Source: Roseivirga ehrenbergii
Lineage (GTDB): Bacteria; Bacteroidota; Bacteroidia; Cytophagales; Cyclobacteriaceae
Assembly (NCBI RefSeq): GCF_001593005.1
Contig: NZ_LQZQ01000012.1
Coordinates: forward strand, 1 to 64,000
Direction: 5' to 3'
Length of the DNA stretch: 64,000 bases
Every line of letters starts with the position of its first letter. Position 1 is the stretch's first letter. The translations under genes and the position numbers were made by a program. The notes under the pieces are model-generated. The model saw only the letters and a program-made list of their open reading frames with translations, ran no database searches and was not told the DNA's origin. Below are positions 44,606-53,606 of the stretch, in pieces.

Positions 44606-45421
44606 ATGGTAAAGAAATTACTAGGTCTGGTTGTATTAATTGCGATTGTGTCTTCCTGCATTCCTAATGAGAAGATTATTCTATTTCAAAATAAGAATGA
44701 TAACGATGCACTTAAATTAGATACACTAATTACCCCACCTAGGTCTGAATACTTTTTACAACCGCGGGATATCATCTCTATTAACTTTTTTTCTAATGTA
44801 GAAACAGCTGTAGAGCCTTTTAGGCAATCAACTGCGGATGTTATAGCGACTACGGGTTCAGGTCAACAAGGAGGTGGACAACAAGGGAGTGGTCAGTCTC
44901 TTGGGCAAACTTTTGTTATTGATAATAATGGGTTTTTGCTAATAAATACTCTGGATCCCCTTAAAGCTGCAGGTTTAACAACCAAAGTTTTGAAGGACAG
45001 CTTAGAAAGTGTTATAAGAAGGGTTAAGGGTGTGAAGGATATTTCTGTAAATGCCAGTTTAGCGGGTATTAGGTATACAACTACAGGGGAGATTTCCAGC
45101 GGGCAACAAGTAATTGCAGGTAGCGAAGCGAATCTTTTAGAAGCAATTGCAAATGCAGGAGGTTTTAATATTAATGCTGACCGACAGAAAGTACAAGTGT
45201 TAAGAAATTATGAGGGGGGAGTAAAATGGCATGAGATAGATGTAACTCAGAGAGATTTAATGCTCACAGAGTTTTGGTATGTGAAACCAGGGGATATTAT
45301 TTATGCTCCTCCTCTAAAGTTGCGTGAAATTGGTGCAGGGGATAACTTTCTTTCGCAATTGGGTGTGGTTGTTGGATTGATTTCCACTGGAATTTTTCTT
45401 ATCAGTTTAACAAGTAACTAG
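44606..45421 (+). CDS. Polysaccharide export lipoprotein (Wza/OPX-like)
   Basis: 271 residues with a lipobox ending at C18 (IAIVSSC). The Poly_export domain begins YFLQPRDIISINFFS; a SLBB-like part follows (GEISSGQQVIAGSEANLLEA, IANAGGFN), and there is a C-terminal hydrophobic helix (LGVVVGLISTGIFLISL) as in Bacteroidota OPX proteins. A Gly/Gln-rich insertion (GSGQQGGGQQGSGQ) interrupts the first domain. It would form the outer-membrane conduit for polysaccharide together with the kinase encoded 4 bp downstream. Confidence 0.9.
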   Translation: MVKKLLGLVVLIAIVSSCIPNEKIILFQNKNDNDALKLDTLITPPRSEYFLQPRDIISINFFSNVETAVEPFRQSTADVIATTGSGQQGGGQQGSGQSLGQTFVIDNNGFLLINTLDPLKAAGLTTKVLKDSLESVIRRVKGVKDISVNASLAGIRYTTTGEISSGQQVIAGSEANLLEAIANAGGFNINADRQKVQVLRNYEGGVKWHEIDVTQRDLMLTEFWYVKPGDIIYAPPLKLREIGAGDNFLSQLGVVVGLISTGIFLISLTSN

Positions 45422-45425
45422 TAGC

Positions 45426-47837
45426 ATGGAGGATTTTGAAGACCTTTTCGGTCAGAGAGAGAGTAAAACGAAAGCGGCAGCCTTTAACCCAAAGGAGGTG
45501 GTTTTTAAGTATATCCGCTTATGGCCACTCTTTATTATTTCCATATTTGTGCTATTGCTCACTGTTTACATCTACCATAGGTATACTACAGAGAGGTTTA
45601 GTGTAAGAAGCACAATACTAATTCCAGAAAAAAACAGGGATATTGATCAGAGTATTTTGGCACAATTTAGTTTTGACTTTGGGGCTGTCTTTTTAAATGA
45701 AATTGAAATTTTAAAGTCAAAACCACTAACAAGGGATGCTTTGGATAGCCTTAATTTTGATGTGTCTTATTATTCTAAAGGTAGAATAAAGACGATTGAA
45801 GAATACAGAACCCTACCCTTTGTTGTCCACTACGATAAGAACCACCCCCAGCCGTATGATCAGGAATGGAGACTTACTTTCTACGAGGGAAATCAGTTTA
45901 GTGTATCTAAGTCTGGAGAGGAGGTTCAAGAATCTCCTATACGATTCCGCCCAGATGGTTGGATTGAGGGTGGACAATATCGATTTAAATTAATCATTGA
46001 TAATAACACAAACTTAGCTGGCAAGACTTATTTTTTCAAAATTCATAGCAGAGAAAGTTTGATTGATAGTTTTCAGAGTCGCTTGAATGTAACCTATTTA
46101 AAGGCTTTTAGTTCCATTGCAGTGCTTACGCTTACAACAGATGTACCCCAGAAAGGAGTAGATTTTTTAAATCAACTATTGGAAGTATACCAAAAGAGGG
46201 AACTTGCTTTAAAAAACAGCAAGGCTGAAAAAACCATTGCCTTTATTGATGAACAAATGGACACCTTAAAGGTAAGTTTAAAAGATTTAAGTGCTGAGCG
46301 ATCTGAGTATAGGATTAATAATAGATTTTTAGACCTATCGAGTAAAGGGGGAGAACTTCTTTCAAAAGTTAACGAGTCTGATTTAGAAATTAGAAAACTA
46401 GAAAGGCAGGTTGATTTTCTCAATGAGTCACTTAATAAAATTGTCAACAATGATAGTCTTCAAGATTTGATCTCCCCTTCCTTGTATGGTATTGAGGATG
46501 CGTACATGAATCAATTTACAGACCAAATCAGTGAGCTAACTTTGGAAAGGTCTGCATTGCTTCAATATTTAGAAACTTATAATAGCACAATTAAATCTCT
46601 AGATCAGCAGATTAATCAGGTAAAGAAAAATTTAAAAAATTATGTAGAACTTAAAATTGACGAATTAGAAGGACAACTCAAGGCATTTCAAGATGAAAAT
46701 AAATTGGTTGAATCTGATTTTAAGGAATACCCTGTAATAGAACAAGGGTATTTAGATATAGAAAGAAGGTTTAATATTGTCAATGGAATTTATACTAATT
46801 TACTTCAAAGGAGGCAAGAGGCATCCATAGTTGCGGCCTCGAATGTGGCCAACTCTGAGGTTGTCGACCCCGCAGTATTACCTTCTAGTCCATTTTTCCC
46901 TAATTACAAGATGAATTATTTGGTAGGAGGGGCTTTGGGTTTGATTATTCCTTTGTTATTCATCGTAATCAGAGAGCTTACTTTCAATCGAATAGAGACC
47001 AGAGGCCAGATTGAACGGATTACCTCTATTCCTATTATAGGGGTGATTGGTCATAATGAGCAAAAGTCTAATTTGGCTATTTTTGATAAGCCTAAGTCCA
47101 TTATAGCAGAAACTTTCCGTTCCTTGCGCTCTAACCTTCAGTATTTTAGTAGTGAAAAGGAATTACAAACCATTTTGGTGACTTCAGGATCATCTGGCGA
47201 AGGGAAATCTTTCTGCTCTACCAACTTGGCATCTATCATGGCCATTAGCGGTAAGAAAACCATTCTGTTAGGGCTGGACTTAAGAAAACCCAAGTTGTTT
47301 GATGATTTTGGTTTAACCAATGATATTGGGGTCTCTAATTACCTGGGAGGCTTTGTTAAGATGGAGGACATTATCATCCATACGGAATTCAACAATTTAG
47401 ATGTCATTTTCGGTGGCCCAGTGCCACCCAATCCTGCAGAACTTTTAATGGGACAAAAAATGGAGGCATTGATGACCTTTCTTAAAACAGAGTATGAAAT
47501 CATCATTATTGACACCCCCCCAATTGGTGTTGTGTCAGATACTTTTAATTTATTAAAGTATGCCGATATTAGCTTGTATTTAGTGCGTCATCTGTATACT
47601 CAACAAGATTCCTTGAAGCCTTTAAATGAATATATAGAGAAAGGGGTTATTAAAAACATGGCCTTAATCCTCAATGATTTCAAATCTCGTACGGGCTACG
47701 GTTATGGTTATAATTACGGTTACGGTTATGGCTATGGCTATGGCTATGGTTATGGCTATGGAAATCAGTATGGCGGTGGATATTACGAGGATGATTCAAA
47801 TAAGAAAGGTGGTATTAAGAGTAAATTTCAAAAATAA
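45426..47837 (+). CDS. Polysaccharide co-polymerase tyrosine autokinase (Wzc-like)
   Basis: 803 residues. A Wzz domain with a membrane helix at about 38-57, a long periplasmic coiled coil (about 260-440), a GNVR-type motif region, a second helix near 495-515, then a cytoplasmic BY-kinase: Walker A SGSSGEGKS (about 585-593), Walker A' LLGLDLRKPKL and Walker B IIIIDTPPIGVV. The C-terminal tail is a Tyr cluster made of GY dipeptides, the autophosphorylation region. Phosphorylation cycles of Wzc control polymer length and export. No cognate phosphatase gene is visible. It is followed after 6 bp by an ABC permease gene. Confidence 0.93.
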   Translation: MEDFEDLFGQRESKTKAAAFNPKEVVFKYIRLWPLFIISIFVLLLTVYIYHRYTTERFSVRSTILIPEKNRDIDQSILAQFSFDFGAVFLNEIEILKSKPLTRDALDSLNFDVSYYSKGRIKTIEEYRTLPFVVHYDKNHPQPYDQEWRLTFYEGNQFSVSKSGEEVQESPIRFRPDGWIEGGQYRFKLIIDNNTNLAGKTYFFKIHSRESLIDSFQSRLNVTYLKAFSSIAVLTLTTDVPQKGVDFLNQLLEVYQKRELALKNSKAEKTIAFIDEQMDTLKVSLKDLSAERSEYRINNRFLDLSSKGGELLSKVNESDLEIRKLERQVDFLNESLNKIVNNDSLQDLISPSLYGIEDAYMNQFTDQISELTLERSALLQYLETYNSTIKSLDQQINQVKKNLKNYVELKIDELEGQLKAFQDENKLVESDFKEYPVIEQGYLDIERRFNIVNGIYTNLLQRRQEASIVAASNVANSEVVDPAVLPSSPFFPNYKMNYLVGGALGLIIPLLFIVIRELTFNRIETRGQIERITSIPIIGVIGHNEQKSNLAIFDKPKSIIAETFRSLRSNLQYFSSEKELQTILVTSGSSGEGKSFCSTNLASIMAISGKKTILLGLDLRKPKLFDDFGLTNDIGVSNYLGGFVKMEDIIIHTEFNNLDVIFGGPVPPNPAELLMGQKMEALMTFLKTEYEIIIIDTPPIGVVSDTFNLLKYADISLYLVRHLYTQQDSLKPLNEYIEKGVIKNMALILNDFKSRTGYGYGYNYGYGYGYGYGYGYGYGNQYGGGYYEDDSNKKGGIKSKFQK
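47694..47759 (+). repeat. Hexanucleotide (GGYTAY) tandem repeat encoding the Tyr-rich tail
   Basis: Eleven consecutive hexamers of the form GGYTAY, one of them AATTAC, encode Gly-Tyr dipeptides at the end of the Wzc-like kinase. Because the unit is 6 bp, slippage would change tyrosine number without breaking the frame. Confidence 0.85.
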
Positions 47838-47843
47838 AATAGA

Positions 47844-48695
47844 GTGACAGAGGATTCAGGTTGGGATATCATCATTGAACCAAAATCGAAAATATTCGAT
47901 TTGAAAATTAGGGAATTAATTCGGTATAAGGATTTGTTGTTTCTCTTCGTAAGGAGGGATTTGGTGGCACAATATAAGCAGACTATTCTGGGGCCACTTT
48001 GGTATTTTATTCAACCTGTTTTAACGACACTTACTTATACTTTGATATTTGGAAATATAGCAGGACTATCAACGGATGGGTTACCTAAAATGCTCTTTTA
48101 TATGGCAGGGGTTACATGTTGGAGGTATTTTGCAGATTCACTGATAAAAACTTCGGATACCTTCACTAAAAATGCCCAAATATTCGGTAAAGTGTACTTT
48201 CCAAGAGCTATAGTGCCAATGTCAGTGACAATTACGAATTTGGTGACTTTTGGGATTCAGTTGCTGTTGTTTTTCGGGTTCTATGGATATTATAAAACAT
48301 TTCAAAATTTTCAAGGAGGGATTCAGCTAGAAGTAGTATTTTTCCCTGTATTGGTAATTATTATGATGTTTTTGGGACTGGGGGTGGGTTTAATGTTGTC
48401 AGCGCTTACTACCAAGTATAGAGACTTGAAATTCTTAGTAACTTTTGGAGTGCAACTTTTGATGTACTCAACACCTGTAATTTATCCTTTATCGAGTATT
48501 CCTGAGAAGTACAAGATTTTCATTTTGGCTAACCCTATGACGGGAATTATTGAAACATTCCGGTTTATGTTTCTGGGAACTGGAGAATTAAACTATGGTT
48601 ACTTGGGGTATTCTGCATTATTTTCCTTTTCCCTTTTCGTTGTTGGGCTTATTGTTTTTAATCGAACAGAGAAAAATTTCATGGATACTGTATGA
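47844..48695 (+). CDS. Polysaccharide ABC transporter permease (Wzm-like)
   Basis: 283 residues starting at GTG 47844. Six predicted membrane helices are preceded by a cytoplasmic amphipathic segment ending FVRRDLVAQYKQTILGPLWYF, the ABC-2 family entry signature for polysaccharide exporters (Wzm/RfbA/KpsM). It moves a lipid-linked polymer across the inner membrane with the ATPase encoded next, overlapping by 4 bp. Confidence 0.93.
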   Translation: MTEDSGWDIIIEPKSKIFDLKIRELIRYKDLLFLFVRRDLVAQYKQTILGPLWYFIQPVLTTLTYTLIFGNIAGLSTDGLPKMLFYMAGVTCWRYFADSLIKTSDTFTKNAQIFGKVYFPRAIVPMSVTITNLVTFGIQLLLFFGFYGYYKTFQNFQGGIQLEVVFFPVLVIIMMFLGLGVGLMLSALTTKYRDLKFLVTFGVQLLMYSTPVIYPLSSIPEKYKIFILANPMTGIIETFRFMFLGTGELNYGYLGYSALFSFSLFVVGLIVFNRTEKNFMDTV

Positions 48696-49957
48696 AGAGT
48701 GACGTAGCAATTAAAGTAGAAGGACTTTCTAAACAATACAGACTAGGTGTTGTAGGGACTGGTACTATTAGCCATGATCTTAATAGGTGGTGGGCCCAGC
48801 TAAGAGGAAAGGAAGACCCATATCTGAAAATAGGAGAAACCAACGATCGAAGTCAAAAGGGCACTTCTGACTATGTTTGGTCTTTGAAGGATATTGACTT
48901 TGAAGTGAAGCAGGGAGAGGTGCTAGGTGTTATTGGTAAGAATGGAGCAGGAAAAAGCACTTTACTCAAAATTTTATCTAAAGTAACCGGCCCTACTACT
49001 GGACGTATTATGGCAAAGGGCCGTATAGGGGCTCTTTTAGAGGTTGGGACTGGCTTCCATCCTGAGCTCACTGGGAGGGAAAATGTTTTTTTAAATGGTG
49101 CGATTTTAGGTATGACCAAAATGGAAATCAAGTCTAAGTTAGATGAGATTATTGACTTTTCAGGTTGTGAACGCTATATTGATACTCCAGCGAAACGCTA
49201 TTCTTCAGGCATGACTGTTCGCCTTGCTTTTGCAGTGGCTGCGTTTTTAGAACCAGAAATTTTGATAGTTGATGAAGTGTTAGCTGTAGGTGATGCCGAG
49301 TTCCAAAAAAAAGCGATTGGTAAAATGCAGGATGTCAGTAAAGGTGAGGGGAGGACAGTACTTTTTGTTAGTCACAATATGGGAGCAGTGGAATCACTAT
49401 GTACCAAATGCTTAGTTTTAAAAAATGGTCAAAATAGTTTTTTAGGCGATGTGCCTGAAGGAGTTAAACATTACCTATCAAATAAGGAATCCAAAAAGGA
49501 TTTGGTTTCGAGGTATGTAGAAAAGATATCATTAACTTCATTGAATGGTGTTGCTCAAGATGCATTTTTCATGGGGGAAGGATTTAATATTGAAATATTA
49601 GTTCATGGCCTTGATGTTTTTCAAGGAATACATGTTGGTGTTTTTATAATGGATACCTTAAATCAAAAAGTCACATCTTTCAGTACAGCAATGTCTAAAG
49701 GTTCTTCTAGCAAACACTTTGAGAGAGAGTTAATAACTTTTAGCTTTCCAAATCAGAATTTGATTCCCAGTTCTTATGTTATAGACATTTCAATTTCGTA
49801 TAAGAGCGGTGGTAGAATTGAATATGTTGCTGATGCTCTAAGTTTTGATATTATTGCTTCTGATATTTATGGTACTGGGTCATATTTGAATACTCATTTT
49901 GGTAAATTTTTCTTAAATGGATTGGCGAAAGTTATTGAAGTCCCCCAAGAAGTATAA
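48692..49957 (+). CDS. Polysaccharide ABC transporter ATPase (Wzt-like) with C-terminal polymer-binding domain
   Basis: 421 residues. The ABC domain carries Walker A GKNGAGKST, signature YSSGMTVRLAFA and Walker B ILIVDEVLAVGD, in the Wzt/TagH variant with the long insertion near FHPELTGRENVFLNG. Residues ~280-421 are a beta-rich C-terminal extension like Wzt-C, which reads the non-reducing-end cap of the O-polysaccharide before export. So the polymer here may be capped, for example by methylation or an unusual sugar. The start overlaps the permease by 4 bp; its 3' end overlaps the next gene by 41 bp. Confidence 0.92.
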   Translation: MKSDVAIKVEGLSKQYRLGVVGTGTISHDLNRWWAQLRGKEDPYLKIGETNDRSQKGTSDYVWSLKDIDFEVKQGEVLGVIGKNGAGKSTLLKILSKVTGPTTGRIMAKGRIGALLEVGTGFHPELTGRENVFLNGAILGMTKMEIKSKLDEIIDFSGCERYIDTPAKRYSSGMTVRLAFAVAAFLEPEILIVDEVLAVGDAEFQKKAIGKMQDVSKGEGRTVLFVSHNMGAVESLCTKCLVLKNGQNSFLGDVPEGVKHYLSNKESKKDLVSRYVEKISLTSLNGVAQDAFFMGEGFNIEILVHGLDVFQGIHVGVFIMDTLNQKVTSFSTAMSKGSSSKHFERELITFSFPNQNLIPSSYVIDISISYKSGGRIEYVADALSFDIIASDIYGTGSYLNTHFGKFFLNGLAKVIEVPQEV

Positions 49958-50465
49958 ATTCACCCTGCTAGGTGATCTTTTAAATATTCGATTACCAAGT
50001 AAATTTTCTTTTGGTCACAATGTGATTATTGATGTTAAGTCAGCGGGTGGTGGAACGATTAGTTTTGGTGAGAATATTTACATTGGTCATAATGTTTTGT
50101 TAGCCTCATATGGAGGTAACATAAAAATAGGTGACAATTGCAGTATTAACCCATCGTGTATACTTTATGGACATGGAGGTTTAGAAATTGGTAATAATGT
50201 TAGAATTGCTGCACAGTGTGTTTTCATTCCTGCCAATCATATTTTTGATGATCTAGAAAAACCTATTTATATACAAGGGTTGAGAAAAGAAGGCATTATT
50301 ATATCTGATGATGTTTGGTTTGGAGCTGGGGTTAAGGTTTTGGATGGTGTGAAAGTGGGTAAGGGAGCAGTTGTGGCTGCTGGTGCTGTTTTAAATAAGG
50401 ATGTTAATCCTTTTGAAATTGTAGGAGGAGTTCCTGCTAAAGTTATTGGTAATAGGTTGAAGTAA
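49917..50465 (+). CDS. Hexapeptide-repeat acyltransferase (WbbJ/LbetaH type)
   Basis: 182 residues with left-handed beta-helix hexapeptide repeats (GGGTISFGENIYIGHNVLLA, GNIKIGDNCSINPSCILYGH) and the His-containing IPANHIFDD acyl-CoA-site segment, ending VVAAGAVLNKDVNPFEIVGG. It is a member of the xenobiotic/sugar O-acetyltransferase group. It probably acetylates a sugar in the exported polysaccharide. The ATG at 49917 lies 41 bp inside the Wzt gene in another frame. Confidence 0.88.
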   Translation: MDWRKLLKSPKKYKFTLLGDLLNIRLPSKFSFGHNVIIDVKSAGGGTISFGENIYIGHNVLLASYGGNIKIGDNCSINPSCILYGHGGLEIGNNVRIAAQCVFIPANHIFDDLEKPIYIQGLRKEGIIISDDVWFGAGVKVLDGVKVGKGAVVAAGAVLNKDVNPFEIVGGVPAKVIGNRLK

Positions 50466-50470
50466 AGATC

Positions 50471-51262
50471 ATGAATTTAGTCAAGAAAATCACTAGCAAA
50501 TTGGATTTGTTATTAGGAGATAAGACTCGAATAAATATTAAAAAGTGTGACTTTGGTTTTTCATGTAGAATAAATGATTTTATAGTCTATAGCCATGAAA
50601 AAGGATGTATTACTAAAGCTTATGACCAGATTTTTTTAAATGAGGTGTATTTTTTTAGATCAGAAAATAATAACCCTCTAATTGTTGATTGTGGAGCAAA
50701 TATTGGATTGGCCACTTTATACTTCAAAATGATTTATCCTAATGCACGTATAATCGCTATAGAACCCTCGAGAGAGGCCTATAAATCTCTTGTCAAGAAT
50801 GTTCGTGAGAATAAGCTTACCAATGTTGTGTGTGTAAATAAAGCCGTATCAGATATAATTGGTACTGTGAATTTTACAACTAATGAAATTATTTCGGGTT
50901 CAATCAGGGAGGAGAAAATAATGGACAATGCCTATACTGTGGAAACCTGCTTGTTAAGTTCATTTCTTAATGAAAAAGTAGATATGCTCAAAGTTGATAT
51001 TGAGGGGGCGGAAAAAATGGTGATCCCAGAAATAGCTGATTGCTTGCAAAATGTAGATAATTTATTTTTAGAATTCCATTCCTTTGTTCAGGAAACTCAA
51101 TATCTATCTGTGCTTCTGAAAACCTTGGAGAGTAAGAATTTTCGTTACTTTATCGAGAATGATTCCCGCAATAAGCTTAAACGACCATTTGAAGAAATAC
51201 CTGTATCGTTAAATCAGGACATGCAATTAAATATATGGGCTAAAAGAAAGAATGTTATTTAA
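50471..51262 (+). CDS. FkbM family methyltransferase
   Basis: 263 residues. SAM-binding motif I VDCGANIGLATLYF near residue 75, the acidic loop IIAIEPSREAYKSL, and the family motif KVDIEGAE (about 180) match FkbM-type O-methyltransferases. In surface polysaccharide loci these methylate sugar hydroxyls and sometimes cap chains, which would fit the Wzt C-terminal domain encoded nearby. Its 3' end overlaps the MBOAT gene by 11 bp. Confidence 0.88.
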   Translation: MNLVKKITSKLDLLLGDKTRINIKKCDFGFSCRINDFIVYSHEKGCITKAYDQIFLNEVYFFRSENNNPLIVDCGANIGLATLYFKMIYPNARIIAIEPSREAYKSLVKNVRENKLTNVVCVNKAVSDIIGTVNFTTNEIISGSIREEKIMDNAYTVETCLLSSFLNEKVDMLKVDIEGAEKMVIPEIADCLQNVDNLFLEFHSFVQETQYLSVLLKTLESKNFRYFIENDSRNKLKRPFEEIPVSLNQDMQLNIWAKRKNVI

Positions 51263-52673
51263 TTCTGTTGAATACTTAATATTCTTACCAGTAGTTTTTA
51301 GTATTTATTGGTTACTTGCTAAGAGAGAGAGACTTCAAAACCTATTTCTTTTATTTTCTAGCTATATATTCTACGGTTGGTGGGATTGGCGCTTTTTGGG
51401 ATTAATAATATTTAGCTCAATTGTAGATTATGTGATTGCTCTTGAAATAGAAAGGACTGATAATATTTCTTTAAGAAAGAGTCTTGTTCTTTTAAGTATT
51501 TTTACAAATATTGGTATTTTAGGGGTTTTCAAGTATTATAATTTTTTCATAGATTCATTGAGTGCTGTTATAGGTTTTAATAATGACCTTACCCTGAGTA
51601 TTATCCTTCCAGTTGGTATTAGCTTTTATACTTTTCAAACTCTAAGCTATACAATTGACGTGAGCCGCGGAAGGCTAATGGCTGAACGTAATCTTGTTAC
51701 TTTTTTTACCTATGTAAGTTTTTTTCCTCAATTGGTTGCGGGTCCAATAGAACGAGCTGTTAACTTATTGCCGCAGTTCAAGGTGAAAAGAAAATTTGAG
51801 TATTCGTTGGCCGTTGATGGGTGCCGCCAAATACTGTGGGGTTTTTTTAAGAAAATGGTTATTGCGGACAATTGTGCAATATTTGTCAACCAGATTTTTT
51901 CTGGATATGATAGTTTTAATGGTAGCACGCTGGCTTTAGGGGCTGTTCTATTTGCATTTCAAATTTATGGAGACTTCTCTGGATACTCAGATATAGCGAT
52001 TGGTACCTCTAAGCTTTTTGGAATAGAATTAATGAAGAATTTTAATTTCCCATATTTTTCACGGGATATCCCTGAGTTTTGGAGAAGGTGGCATATTAGT
52101 CTTTCGTCTTGGTTTAGGGACTATTTATATATCCCTCTCGGAGGGAGTAAGGGGCGTTCGGTATTTAAGATTAGAAATGTCATTTTAATTTTTGTAATAA
52201 GTGGTATTTGGCACGGAGCTAACTGGACTTTTGTTTTTTGGGGCTTCTTTAATGCCATCTTCTTTATCCCCTTTATTCTATTAAATAGGAATAGGGAAAA
52301 CATGGATAGATTGGTTGGAGTTGGCGATTTTTGGCGTTTAGTAAAGGACTGGAGTTCTATGGGACTTACTTTTGGGTTTACTTGTATTGCATGGGTTTTT
52401 TTTCGCTCAAGTAGCATTTCAGATGCCTTTGACTATATAAGTCGAATTTTTTCTACTTCTTTTTTTGAAAAGCCAGATATCATTCCTTTAGTTGTTCTTA
52501 TCTTAATAATGTTTTTGCTTATCGTAGAATGGTTTCAAAGACGAGAGGAGTATGGTTTTCGGATGCAATTTATGAGAAAAGAATTGCGTTGGTTGACTTA
52601 TTTTTTTGTGATTATGTTGATACTTGTTTTTGGTGTTTTCGAAAAAACTGAGTTCATCTATTTTGCTTTTTAA
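51252..52673 (+). CDS. MBOAT family O-acyltransferase (AlgI/DltB-like)
   Basis: 473 residues with about ten membrane helices. Family signatures: the N-terminal FNSVEYLIFLPVVFSIYW, YTIDVSRGR, FPQLVAGPIERA, and the catalytic His in SGIWHGANWTF. AlgI-type proteins pass acetyl groups across the inner membrane for O-acetylation of polymers such as alginate. It is followed after 3 bp by an SGNH-like protein, the usual partner that transfers the group in the periplasm. Confidence 0.93.
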   Translation: MLFNSVEYLIFLPVVFSIYWLLAKRERLQNLFLLFSSYIFYGWWDWRFLGLIIFSSIVDYVIALEIERTDNISLRKSLVLLSIFTNIGILGVFKYYNFFIDSLSAVIGFNNDLTLSIILPVGISFYTFQTLSYTIDVSRGRLMAERNLVTFFTYVSFFPQLVAGPIERAVNLLPQFKVKRKFEYSLAVDGCRQILWGFFKKMVIADNCAIFVNQIFSGYDSFNGSTLALGAVLFAFQIYGDFSGYSDIAIGTSKLFGIELMKNFNFPYFSRDIPEFWRRWHISLSSWFRDYLYIPLGGSKGRSVFKIRNVILIFVISGIWHGANWTFVFWGFFNAIFFIPFILLNRNRENMDRLVGVGDFWRLVKDWSSMGLTFGFTCIAWVFFRSSSISDAFDYISRIFSTSFFEKPDIIPLVVLILIMFLLIVEWFQRREEYGFRMQFMRKELRWLTYFFVIMLILVFGVFEKTEFIYFAF

Positions 52674-52676
52674 TAG

Positions 52677-53606
52677 ATGAGAAAGTTTATTAAATCATTA
52701 TTATTGTTTTCAACAATCGTCATAGGAGGGTTATTGATTTTTCTGTTTTTGAGTAATGAATATATGGCAAGAAAGGGCTTTAATGGTTGGAATAGTGAAC
52801 AGAATTTATTCCAGATTAATCAAGTAAAGCACTACGATCTTGCGATATTGGGTATTTCTCATGCAAGGAATTTTAGTAGAGGACAGAATCATTTTATAAC
52901 GGAATCGAAACTATCTAGAACTGTACTAAATCTCGGGATTGGTAAAGGAAGATGTGGTCTTAATGAACAAAATTTTTATTTACAGTATACATTGAATAGA
53001 GGATTGAGCTTTGACACAATCATCTATGTTATTTCTCCCCCACTTATGTATGGAGACCTAAACAAAGCTTCAAATACATTTGATGATGAAGCTTTTAGAG
53101 TCAACTTTATTTATGATTATCTAAAGTTCGGTGGTGAGAATATAGGTCAGAGGCTATCTTCCTATGTACTTAGTAAATTCTCTCTTTCGTATTTGAGTAG
53201 TCGGCCTGAAAATATTTGGTTGGATATACAAACAAAGGAAATGGAAAAAGTAGATTCTGGTGCTGTTGAAGAGGGTTTTAAGCTGGCTTACGGTGATCTG
53301 AATATGAGTGAAAATAGAGAATTTGATTACAACAAAGGTTTACTACGTGATTTTGTAGACAATGTTGTAGGAGAGGATAGTGACATAATGTTTATTGTAA
53401 CACCTACTATGTTCGGGGAGTGGCCTGGGCACATCGAGTTTGAGTCTTTTATGCTAGAGTTGAGCGAAAGTCCACATGTTTCTTATTATGATTTTTCAAG
53501 TTTGGAGCTACCTGCTTCTTTTTTTTATGACCACCACCATCTGAATACACAAGGTCACAAGTATTTTTTGGATTCTTTATTGAATCCATTGATTAAACGA
53601 AGATGA
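52677..53606 (+). CDS. SGNH/GDSL-like periplasmic partner of the MBOAT acyltransferase
   Basis: 309 residues, membrane-anchored by an N-terminal helix (about 7-26) with the rest periplasmic. LGISHARNFSRG holds the Ser block (G-x-S-H) in place of GDS, and the C-terminal FYDHHHLNTQGHKYF supplies the Asp-x-x-His pair; both are arranged as in AlgX/AlgJ/DltD-type proteins. It probably acetylates a polymer with acetyl supplied by the MBOAT protein. I rely on motifs and position, since overall similarity to named families is weak. It overlaps the next gene by 4 bp. Confidence 0.75.
   Translation: MRKFIKSLLLFSTIVIGGLLIFLFLSNEYMARKGFNGWNSEQNLFQINQVKHYDLAILGISHARNFSRGQNHFITESKLSRTVLNLGIGKGRCGLNEQNFYLQYTLNRGLSFDTIIYVISPPLMYGDLNKASNTFDDEAFRVNFIYDYLKFGGENIGQRLSSYVLSKFSLSYLSSRPENIWLDIQTKEMEKVDSGAVEEGFKLAYGDLNMSENREFDYNKGLLRDFVDNVVGEDSDIMFIVTPTMFGEWPGHIEFESFMLELSESPHVSYYDFSSLELPASFFYDHHHLNTQGHKYFLDSLLNPLIKRR

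Noticed and set aside
47515-47521. C7 tract in the Wzc-like kinase as a second phase-variation site
   Set aside because: It encodes the conserved Walker B DTPP residues, so the run is explained by the motif, and the tract is shorter.
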